Below are positions 1-5,917 of a stretch of 8,788 nucleotides of DNA, in pieces. Numbering within the stretch: position 1 is the stretch's first letter; the number at the start of each line of letters is the position of its first letter. Source of the stretch: Oscillospiraceae bacterium (GTDB lineage Bacteria; Bacillota; Clostridia; Oscillospirales; Ruminococcaceae). The notes under the pieces were generated by a model. The model searched no databases, was not told the origin of the DNA, and saw nothing but the letters and a program-made list of their open reading frames with translations. The position numbers were made by a program, and so were the translations under genes. The stretch spans positions 1 to 8,788 of the forward strand of contig CAAEOA010000015.1 of the NCBI GenBank assembly GCA_900757485.1, written 5' to 3'.

Positions 1-601
1 CCAGTCCGATTCCGCCGCCGGTCTGATAGATCTCACAGTCAGAAACCCTGAAATCAGTCAATACCCGCTCATCATTCATATCGCTTGTATCTTTTCCGGT
101 TACGATAATGCCCAGAGAAAATCCCACGCGGTCTTCCGCTACATAGGATTGCCATGCCGGATTTTTACTGCTCGATCCGCAGCCGCGGTAAAGACCGTAA
201 AAATGATGCGCCGACACATTGCTGATATAAACCGAATGATTGTGATAGCTTTCATCATAAAACAACACGATGCCCGCGCCTGCGTTACAGACCTCCAGAT
301 CATACAGCTTGAAATAAGAAGAGTTCCTGACTGTAACACATCGTTCGCTGATATCCCCGCTGCGCTCAATTTTCGGGCGGTCTCCCTCACCATATGCGCC
401 GATCTCCGCAAAGGCTTCCGGAGTGCCGATGGCATACAAATTCAAATGCTCATTCCACACGCAGCCCCGTCGCAAAAGCAGTTTGTCGCCGCCGGACAAA
501 ACGGTTCCGTTAATGTTTTGAAAGCTTTTCCATGCAGTACGGGGACTCAATCCATCGTTTGTGTCCTCACCGCAAGTATCGATATAATAAACCCTTCCCA
601 T
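1..601 (-). CDS. Right-handed parallel beta-helix protein, N-terminal 200 residues (3' end outside window)
   Basis: The reading frame is open from an ATG at 601 to the left edge, giving 200 residues without a stop. Two in-frame TAG codons lie just upstream (about 620-625) and a GGTGG ribosome-binding sequence sits 7 bases before the ATG, so this start is the only good one. The protein opens with YYIDTCGEDTNDGLSPRTAW (residues 5-24), followed by a GGDKLLLRRG stretch (37-46) and AYGEGDRPKI (69-78). This is the usual N-terminus of secreted or cytosolic right-handed beta-helix proteins of the pectate-lyase fold (polysaccharide lyases and some glycoside hydrolases). Short repeating beta-rungs follow from about residue 85. 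There is no signal peptide, and six cysteines in 200 residues also fit a cytosolic location. It begins 27 bases after the lipoprotein beta-helix gene, so it is probably co-transcribed. It is not an obvious paralogue of the two beta-helix genes upstream. The catalytic part is probably beyond the edge, so no substrate can be named. Confidence 0.85.
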   Translation of the reverse strand, partial: MGRVYYIDTCGEDTNDGLSPRTAWKSFQNINGTVLSGGDKLLLRRGCVWNEHLNLYAIGTPEAFAEIGAYGEGDRPKIERSGDISERCVTVRNSSYFKLYDLEVCNAGAGIVLFYDESYHNHSVYISNVSAHHFYGLYRGCGSSSKNPAWQSYVAEDRVGFSLGIIVTGKDTSDMNDERVLTDFRVSDCEIYQTGGGIGL

Positions 602-628
602 TTGTCGTCCACCAATTTTCTACTAGAA

Positions 629-2392
629 TTATTTTTGAATCAGTTGATTGCCGTCTTGTACCGATATGGTTCCCTTTGTGAAAGTACAGCCGGACAAAAC
701 GATGTTTTTACATTTATATTCAGCGGCCGTATAATTTGATGTATTTGTAGCTACGTTAAAAATTGCAGTATCTTTACTATAAGGCGTGGTAAACGTACAT
801 TTTGAGAAAGTGATGTTTTTCGGAACCGGACCTTCCCAATAATATCCGTCATTTTCAATATTCACCCAAAAGACATTAAACTGACAGTTTTGGAAAGTGC
901 CGGAGGAACGTACCCGAACCGTACCCTCAATATAAGTGTTTTTAATCACATAATCTTTGTTATAACGGTAAAAATCCACTTTATCGCCGGGCGTAATCGC
1001 CAGGTCACGATCAATTTTCACCACAACATTAGAACTGGAGTTAATGGTAGAAACGATTTTTGCTTCACCCACCAGCTTTCCGCTTGTCTTATTATAGACA
1101 ACCAACTCATCCCCGGCAGAAAGGCCCTCGCGGGTAACGCCGTCTTCGCCCGGAAGCATATTAATGATTCTGGAAGAGCTGTTGTAGGAATCAACTGTGC
1201 AGGTAACAGAAGAAAGGTTGAACGCGTCGTCTCCGATCGTTCCGATATAGCAGTTATCCCATGTCATTTTCGAGAGATTATCCTTAACATGATAACCGTC
1301 ACGCCACGCTACAAGCTTAACAGCCGAACTGGGATCTTTCTCAATCCGAACGTTGGTAAATTTGGTATAACCCGTGTTTTTTCTCAGCCCGATCAAAAAG
1401 TCAGGGGCTGCATAAATCTTTATATTTTTTGCTTCAAAGTTTTCTGTACTCGTAATCGTCATCAAGCCGCCCACATTATGAGAAGAACCATACACCGGCA
1501 GTATAAATTGCTCACCTTTGGTCACAACTGAAAAATGATCGGTTCCTTTAAAATAAAACCGATAACTGCCGGTTCCTTTTTTCTCCATCTTTGTAATAAA
1601 ATAGTGTCTGCGCTCATCGTCCCTGTTCCGAAATGCAAAATAAGTTTCCGGTGCAGTTTGCGTCCCTGAAAAGCCAAGATCTGTTGTGGTAGTAAAATCA
1701 ATATATTTTTGAGCGCTGTTAATTTCGGTCACCGTACCGAGAGCAAAGGGTTTCGGAGAATAGTCTACGACAAATCCCTGTATGTTGATGTTGGTTGATT
1801 CATTGACGTTAGCAACCCTGCAAGGCGCTTTTAGCAACAACTTGGTGTTGCTTCCTTGAACGGTAATATTTTCCGCATTGGCAAGATTCATAACAAAACG
1901 GTTGGAAGCACTGGTATTCGGGACCGAAATCACACGATAGGTAGTGTTTGCTTTAAATTGCACCACTTTTTTAGAGCTGGAATCCTGTTTGGCGGCATTG
2001 ATGGCGGCGGCAATTGCCGGTCCGTCGTCGGTCTTGCCGTCTCCTTTTGCTCCATATGATTCAACCTGAAATACCTTTGTTCCGGTTGCCGTGCTGACGG
2101 TTGAAGTCTGCGCACTGTTTCCTTTGCTGGATGTTTTATTGGAGCTCTGGTTGGTCTTGCTCGCAGACGTACTTGTCCCGTCTGCACTGACAATGTTCCC
2201 GCTGCTGTCCACGCTGACAACCTCGCCACTCGAATAGACATCCTCTCCGGACGCGGATGTTTCCGATCCGACGGCCATCGAACTTCCTCCGGAAGAAGAA
2301 ACGTTATCTCCGCCTCTACAAGCGGTTGCGGAAGCAATCATCATACTGATCAACAGCATAACCGCAATCTTTTTCATGATTCCTCTTTTCAT
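629..2392 (-). CDS. Surface lipoprotein with right-handed beta-helix (pectate-lyase/GH110-like) domain
   Basis: With the start at 2392 the product has 587 residues. Residues 1-24 are a lipoprotein signal peptide (basic MKRGIMKK, hydrophobic core, then ATAC), so Cys25 would be lipidated; the lipobox is imperfect because Ala replaces Leu at -3. Residues 26-105 are a Ser/Thr/Gly-rich linker, likely a stalk through the cell wall. The enzyme-like domain starts at VESYGAKGDGKTDDGPAI (110-127), a pectate-lyase-superfamily N-terminal signature. It contains DYSPKPFALGTV (210-221), DGYHVKDN (365-372), GTIGDDAFNLS (384-394) and RVRSSGTF (493-500). The motif order and the Asp-Asp pair (388-389) resemble GH110-type beta-helix alpha-galactosidases, from family memory and not from a search. 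It is a clear paralogue of the next gene upstream, whose stop at 2448 lies 55 bases before this start. The frame stays open to an ATG at 2461, but that start would overlap the upstream gene and put 23 extra residues ahead of the signal peptide. ATG codons at 2377, 2401 and 2404 remain possible. It probably cuts a glycan at the cell surface; the substrate is unknown. Confidence 0.9.
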   Translation of the reverse strand: MKRGIMKKIAVMLLISMMIASATACRGGDNVSSSGGSSMAVGSETSASGEDVYSSGEVVSVDSSGNIVSADGTSTSASKTNQSSNKTSSKGNSAQTSTVSTATGTKVFQVESYGAKGDGKTDDGPAIAAAINAAKQDSSSKKVVQFKANTTYRVISVPNTSASNRFVMNLANAENITVQGSNTKLLLKAPCRVANVNESTNINIQGFVVDYSPKPFALGTVTEINSAQKYIDFTTTTDLGFSGTQTAPETYFAFRNRDDERRHYFITKMEKKGTGSYRFYFKGTDHFSVVTKGEQFILPVYGSSHNVGGLMTITSTENFEAKNIKIYAAPDFLIGLRKNTGYTKFTNVRIEKDPSSAVKLVAWRDGYHVKDNLSKMTWDNCYIGTIGDDAFNLSSVTCTVDSYNSSSRIINMLPGEDGVTREGLSAGDELVVYNKTSGKLVGEAKIVSTINSSSNVVVKIDRDLAITPGDKVDFYRYNKDYVIKNTYIEGTVRVRSSGTFQNCQFNVFWVNIENDGYYWEGPVPKNITFSKCTFTTPYSKDTAIFNVATNTSNYTAAEYKCKNIVLSGCTFTKGTISVQDGNQLIQK

Positions 2393-2404
2393 ATGAATCA
2401 TCAT

Positions 2405-2410
2405 TCCTTT
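2405..2410 (-). promoter_or_regulatory. Ribosome-binding sequence AAAGGA for the lipoprotein gene
   Basis: AAAGGA is the best Shine-Dalgarno match before the lipoprotein signal peptide. It directly abuts an ATG at 2404, is 3 bases from the ATG at 2401, and is 12 bases from the ATG at 2392. The first two are too close, so 2392 is favoured although the spacing is long. A second purine run (AGAGGA) lies only 3 bases before the ATG at 2377, which is short. The start is therefore uncertain by a few codons, with no effect on the mature lipoprotein. Confidence 0.5.
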
Positions 2411-2447
2411 CTTGGCTTTCAATATCGAATAAAATATTTTTGTGACA

Positions 2448-3920
2448 TTATGGACGGACAATCAATTCATTTCCTTCCTCCGCAAAATAGTGTCCCTTCG
2501 TAAAGCGGCAGTTGTCCAACACAATTCCGGTGCATTTATATTCGCAGTTTGTCAATCCGTTTTTCCCGAGTGTTCCGACGTGGAAAATTTCCGGATCTCC
2601 TTCATACGGTGTGGTAAACTCACAGTTTTTAAAGACAACATCACGCGGAATCGGCCCTTCGACAAAAAATTCGTTTTCAATCCTCACCCAAAAGACATTG
2701 AATTTACAATTTTCAAATGTACCGCTGCTGCGTACCCGTACGGTTCCTTCTATGTAAGAATTTTTCACAACAAACCCGGGATTCGCAAACTTATAAAAAG
2801 AAATCTGCATTCCTTTCTTTAATAACGGCATACTGACATCAGAGACAAACTCCACATCGCTGTCGCTGTCTATCACCTGTGCCGCCCTGCCGCGTCCGAT
2901 CTCCCGTCCTGTTTCCAGATCATACGCAACAAATTCATCTCCCACCGCAAGCGGACGAGTGCTTCCCTTTTCAGCGGGATAGGCACAGATTGTTTTTTGA
3001 TCAGCCTCCACCTTTGTCACATCCAGATGAACACAAGAGAGGTTGAAAGCGTCATCGCCAATGGTTCCCAAATAACAGTTATTCCAAACAATAGGATCAA
3101 GATTATCCTTGACATGAAAGCCGTCCCGCCAAGAAACCAATTGTTCCGGCGCATCATCCCGCGGCTTCAGAGCAATTCCGTCGAACAACATTTTTCCGCG
3201 ATTGGAGCGGACATCAAACCCAAATTCCGGATGACTGTAAAAACGAATGTTTCGGAACATAAATCCATTGCAATCGGTAATCGTGCAGGCGGCACCTACA
3301 AAATGGCTTCCGCCGACCAGCGGCAACAGAAATTCATCCCCGATTTTAACCTCATCTATGCGGTTGGCGGTGTTTTCATGAATCACCAGCCGGCATCTGC
3401 GATCACCGAGTTTTTGATACTCTTTCATAAAGTAGTGATATCTTTTTTCCGCAGTGTTCGGGAAAGCAAACCACCACTCCTGCAATTTCATCGGTTCATC
3501 GGTTAATCCGACATCCTCAGCCGTTTCAAAATCCATGTACTGCTCTGCCCGGTTAACAGCGATTACTGTCCCGAGAATAAACGGGCGGGGTGAATAATCA
3601 ATCACGAAGCCATCCATAGAGCAGTTTTCACTGCGGTGCAGATAAATCAGACGTATCGCTCCCTGAAACAGCAGTTTACAGCCGCACCCGTGAAGATGAA
3701 TGTTTTTTGCGTTCTGAATGGTGAAAAGATACTGTTGTGTATTCTCGGCTGAAATCTCGGTAATGCGGTAGGTTTTTTCTCCCTCAAAGATAATTTCCTT
3801 TTGAATATCATCGGGTTCCTGCAAAGCTGCTGACAAAGCTTTGCAAATTGCCAGTCCGTCATTGGTGACGCCGTCGCCGACCGCACCGAAATCGGCAACT
3901 TTAAATTCTTTCTTCCTCAT
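2448..3920 (-). CDS. Right-handed beta-helix protein, probably cytosolic glycan-degrading enzyme (GH110-like)
   Basis: This 490-residue protein starts directly with the beta-helix domain: FKVADFGAVGDGVTNDGLAI (residues 6-25) is the pectate-lyase-superfamily N-terminal signature, with only five residues before it. There is no signal peptide or membrane segment. It shares with its downstream neighbour DYSPRPFILGTV (108-119), DGFHVKDN (266-273), GTIGDDAFNLS (285-295) and RVRSSGTF (395-402). Identity by eye is 26 of 34 around the Asp-Asp motif and 28 of 33 at residues 384-416. The Asp289-Asp290 pair is a candidate catalytic site by analogy to GH110 beta-helix glycosidases; this is inference. Fifteen cysteines, against seven in the mature part of the lipoprotein paralogue, fit a reducing cytosol. 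An AAAGGA sequence lies 11 bases before the ATG, and no earlier start is needed because the domain is complete. It follows the MalG-type permease by 41 bases, consistent with acting on imported oligosaccharides. Substrate unknown. Confidence 0.9.
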   Translation of the reverse strand: MRKKEFKVADFGAVGDGVTNDGLAICKALSAALQEPDDIQKEIIFEGEKTYRITEISAENTQQYLFTIQNAKNIHLHGCGCKLLFQGAIRLIYLHRSENCSMDGFVIDYSPRPFILGTVIAVNRAEQYMDFETAEDVGLTDEPMKLQEWWFAFPNTAEKRYHYFMKEYQKLGDRRCRLVIHENTANRIDEVKIGDEFLLPLVGGSHFVGAACTITDCNGFMFRNIRFYSHPEFGFDVRSNRGKMLFDGIALKPRDDAPEQLVSWRDGFHVKDNLDPIVWNNCYLGTIGDDAFNLSCVHLDVTKVEADQKTICAYPAEKGSTRPLAVGDEFVAYDLETGREIGRGRAAQVIDSDSDVEFVSDVSMPLLKKGMQISFYKFANPGFVVKNSYIEGTVRVRSSGTFENCKFNVFWVRIENEFFVEGPIPRDVVFKNCEFTTPYEGDPEIFHVGTLGKNGLTNCEYKCTGIVLDNCRFTKGHYFAEEGNELIVRP

Positions 3921-3940
3921 AAACGATTATTTCCTTTCCG

Positions 3941-3954
3941 GATGCATTCGCATC
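3941..3954 (-). other. Small intergenic hairpin before the cytosolic beta-helix gene
   Basis: In the 41-base gap between the MalG-type permease and the beta-helix gene, the transcript would read GATGC-GAAT-GCATC, a perfect 5-bp stem with a 4-base loop. It sits just upstream of the AAAGGA ribosome-binding sequence. No U-run follows, so it is not an intrinsic terminator. It could affect mRNA stability or translation, or be chance. Confidence 0.35.
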
Positions 3955-3961
3955 ATTCTGT

Positions 3962-4954
3962 TTAACCGACAATACCGACGCGTTCAATACTCTCTACAAA
4001 AAATTTCTGACAGAACAGGAACATGATAATCAACGGAGCCAGCATCATCAAAACTCCGGCGCTCTTGACTAACGGAACATACATCGTCATCGTGATATCG
4101 TACTGAGAAGTTCCCAGCATCTCGTATACCGCTAAAGTAAACCGCTCTAAATTATAATAAACATTAGAAAACACCGGTATGTTCTGCAAAAACGCCGTTG
4201 TGTAATTCATGTCGTTATACTGCCATAAAAAAGCAAACAACATAACCGTAACAATAGCAGTTCTCGCATTCGGAAGCATGATCATCAGAAAAGTACGGAC
4301 CGAGCCTGCACCGTCCATAAAAGCGGCTTCCTCAAATTCCTTCGGCATATTTTTAAAGAACTGATAAAAGATCAGGATAAAAAGGCCGTTTTTGGCTCCC
4401 ATCGCCGTCATTGACAACAATGTAAACGGCGTAAAGGTATCTATCAAATTCAGTGAGCCGCCGTAAATCAAACTCATCAGCCCCAACGGATTAAATTGTC
4501 GAAACTGAATGTACATCGGCGTTAAAATCAGCTGCGGCGGAACAATAATCGTAAAGACCACCAGCGCCATAAACACACCGCGCAGTTTAAACTGAAACCG
4601 TGCCAATCCGTATGCCACCAAAAGACTGGATGCCGTCTGTAAAATCATTGTCAGCAGTGATAAGGCAACGGTATTCCTCAGCGCATTCCAAAAATCAGTC
4701 AGCATGATTGCAATTTCAAAATTTTGTAACGTAATATTTTTCGGAATCAAAATAACCGTGTTATCAAAGATATCCATTCGGCCCATGAACGCTTTAGATA
4801 TCATCGTGAAAATCGGATATAAGATCACAAAGCAAAAGCCCGTTAAAAAGATGGCTTTCAGAAAGCCTCCTGCAAATTTAACAGTCCTTTTTTTCGCTTT
4901 GGACACCTTGCGCTGATTCTGTGTCAAGGATTTAATGGCATTTATTCCATGCAT
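3962..4954 (-). CDS. Carbohydrate ABC transporter permease, MalG type (CUT1 family)
   Basis: This is one of the two membrane subunits of a binding-protein-dependent sugar importer. The 330 residues hold about six membrane helices: roughly 31-53, 91-117, 126-145, 160-200 (one or two segments), 231-247 and 295-316. The coupling motif for the ATPase is clear at residues 208-228 (FEEAAFMDGAG through MIMLP), matching EAA-x3-G-x9-I-x-LP. The C-terminus ERVGIVG is typical of MalG-like subunits. The N-terminal cytoplasmic tail of about 30 residues, rich in Lys and Arg, makes it somewhat longer than the usual 270-300. The ATG at 4954 is well supported by GGGGAG seven bases upstream. It follows the MalF-type gene by 60 bases and precedes the cytosolic beta-helix gene by 41. 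The partner ATPase and solute-binding protein are not in this window. The linked beta-helix genes suggest an oligosaccharide substrate, which is inference. Confidence 0.95.
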   Translation of the reverse strand: MHGINAIKSLTQNQRKVSKAKKRTVKFAGGFLKAIFLTGFCFVILYPIFTMISKAFMGRMDIFDNTVILIPKNITLQNFEIAIMLTDFWNALRNTVALSLLTMILQTASSLLVAYGLARFQFKLRGVFMALVVFTIIVPPQLILTPMYIQFRQFNPLGLMSLIYGGSLNLIDTFTPFTLLSMTAMGAKNGLFILIFYQFFKNMPKEFEEAAFMDGAGSVRTFLMIMLPNARTAIVTVMLFAFLWQYNDMNYTTAFLQNIPVFSNVYYNLERFTLAVYEMLGTSQYDITMTMYVPLVKSAGVLMMLAPLIIMFLFCQKFFVESIERVGIVG

Positions 4955-4961
4955 AGATATT

Positions 4962-4967
4962 CTCCCC
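4962..4967 (-). promoter_or_regulatory. Ribosome-binding sequence GGGGAG for the MalG-type permease
   Basis: GGGGAG ends seven bases before the ATG at 4954, near-ideal spacing. It is the strongest ribosome-binding sequence in the window and fixes this start. Confidence 0.75.
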
Positions 4968-4983
4968 TTCTAAAGCGGAATCC

Positions 4984-5015
4984 GGGATCTGCCGGCACAT
5001 GACGGCAAAAATCCC
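4984..5015 (-). other. Intergenic hairpin between the two permease genes
   Basis: Read on the transcribed strand, an outer stem GGGAT (5015-5011) pairs with ATCCC (4988-4984). An inner stem TGCCG (5007-5003) pairs with CGGCA (4994-4990) around an 8-base loop, giving ten base pairs with a 3-by-1 internal loop. It begins at the last base of the MalF-type stop codon and ends before the GGGGAG ribosome-binding sequence. No U-run follows, so it is not a standard terminator. It may act as an mRNA-stability or processing element; that role is a guess. Confidence 0.45.
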
Positions 5016-5917
5016 TAATTCTGGTAAAAGAGTTTCTTGCGAAACAATAAAAAGATGACGGCAATAATGATTGCGATACACAAAAAGTAAACCCATGATA
5101 ATGCGGATGAATATCCAAATTCAAAACTGGTAAAGGAAATTCCGTTGATATAGGTGACAACCGGATTCAAATAAGATCCGAACGAATCCACGATTGTGTA
5201 TATGCAATTGACCATAATGGTGGGTCCCGTCATCGGGAAGGTAATTGTCCAAAAGCTCTCCCACGCAGTAGATCCTTCCATATTCGCCGCCTCATACATT
5301 GAGTCGGGAACACTGTGCAGAGCGGCAAGGAAGATAAAAATCTGAACTCCGGAGCGTATCATGATTGAAAAAATGTTGCTGATGGCATCATTAATATAAT
5401 TCATGATGGAAGGGCTGATTCCCAGCGCCGTAAAATACTGGCTTAAATCAATCGCCTGCATTGCCGTAAACAATTCCTGGCTTTCAGACATCGCGGCATT
5501 CATCTGCGCGTTATTGACCGCACCGACCGAATCCTGCATCCGCAAAAACAGGTCAGAGGACAAAATCACAGTCAGAAAGAAAATCGTTTTGACTATTGCT
5601 GCGCCCTTAAATTTCTTTCGGAGAAGCAACGCAACAAAGTAGGAAAAAATCAGAATCAGCGGAACCTCGACCATATTCATCAGGGAACCTGCTAATTTCT
5701 GAGGGAACTGCGCGTCTCCCGAAAAGGCATAGACATAGTTTTTAAGTCCTGCAAAGGTTGGCTGTAAGGTCACCTTATCGAAGATGTTAAAACTGTAATA
5801 TGCCGTTTGGATGACCGGGAAAATAAAGAACAATAAAAAGCCCACAATCCACGGAATGCAAAACATATACCCGGTCAAACCGCGCTTTTGTGTCAGCGTT
5901 AATCTGCCTTTTTTCAT
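5015..5917 (-). CDS. Carbohydrate ABC transporter permease, MalF type (CUT1 family)
   Basis: This is the second membrane subunit of the sugar importer, 300 residues. The N-terminus (LTLTQKRGLTGYMFCIPWIV, residues 6-25) and first helix (about 15-40) are typical of MalF/UgpA-like permeases. Further helices are near 80-100, 105-121, 179-200, 230-255 and 274-293. The ATPase-coupling motif lies at 208-228 (YEAANMEGS through TITFP). Between helices 3 and 4 there is a loop of about 57 residues (122-178), longer than usual at this place and probably outside the membrane. The ATG at 5917 overlaps the TGA of the DUF5696 gene in an ATGA arrangement, with AGGA eight bases upstream of the ATG, so the two genes are probably translationally coupled. 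The MalG-type partner follows 60 bases downstream. Which sugar is carried cannot be told from the sequence. Confidence 0.95.
   Translation of the reverse strand: MKKGRLTLTQKRGLTGYMFCIPWIVGFLLFFIFPVIQTAYYSFNIFDKVTLQPTFAGLKNYVYAFSGDAQFPQKLAGSLMNMVEVPLILIFSYFVALLLRKKFKGAAIVKTIFFLTVILSSDLFLRMQDSVGAVNNAQMNAAMSESQELFTAMQAIDLSQYFTALGISPSIMNYINDAISNIFSIMIRSGVQIFIFLAALHSVPDSMYEAANMEGSTAWESFWTITFPMTGPTIMVNCIYTIVDSFGSYLNPVVTYINGISFTSFEFGYSSALSWVYFLCIAIIIAVIFLLFRKKLFYQN
5914..5917 (-). promoter_or_regulatory. ATGA stop/start overlap (translational coupling)
   Basis: The last two sense codons of the DUF5696 lipoprotein gene and its TGA run into the ATG of the MalF-type permease as ATGA. An AGGA ribosome-binding sequence (5926-5929) lies inside the upstream coding region. 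This layout usually means ribosomes reinitiate, keeping the two proteins at matched levels. Confidence 0.8.

Noticed and set aside
149..739. Plus-strand open frame of 196 codons
   Set aside because: It lies antisense to two real genes and spans their junction. It has no recognisable domain or leader, and its Cys/Ile/Arg-rich composition is that of a shadow frame.
890..1531. Plus-strand open frame of 213 codons, and others near 2442-2822, 2997-3506 and 7081-7674
   Set aside because: Each is antisense to a strongly supported coding region and shows no family signature. They reflect stop-poor complements of the real frames.
2405..2460. Possible internal promoter (TTGTCC, then TATTTT) in the AT-rich gap before the lipoprotein gene
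   Set aside because: The spacing is about 19 bases and both boxes are poor matches. An AT-rich gap gives such matches by chance.
2393..2461. Extended N-terminus of the lipoprotein gene starting at 2461
   Set aside because: It would overlap the upstream stop region and place 23 residues ahead of a standard lipoprotein signal peptide, and no ribosome-binding sequence supports it.
2448..3920. Naming the beta-helix proteins as pectate lyases or polygalacturonases
   Set aside because: The fold signature is shared by many lyases, hydrolases and non-enzymes. I do not see the GH28 or PL1 catalytic motifs, so a pectin substrate is not supported.
4984..5015. Intrinsic terminator between the permease genes
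   Set aside because: The stem is interrupted and no U-run follows. Ending transcription between two subunits of one importer would also make little sense.
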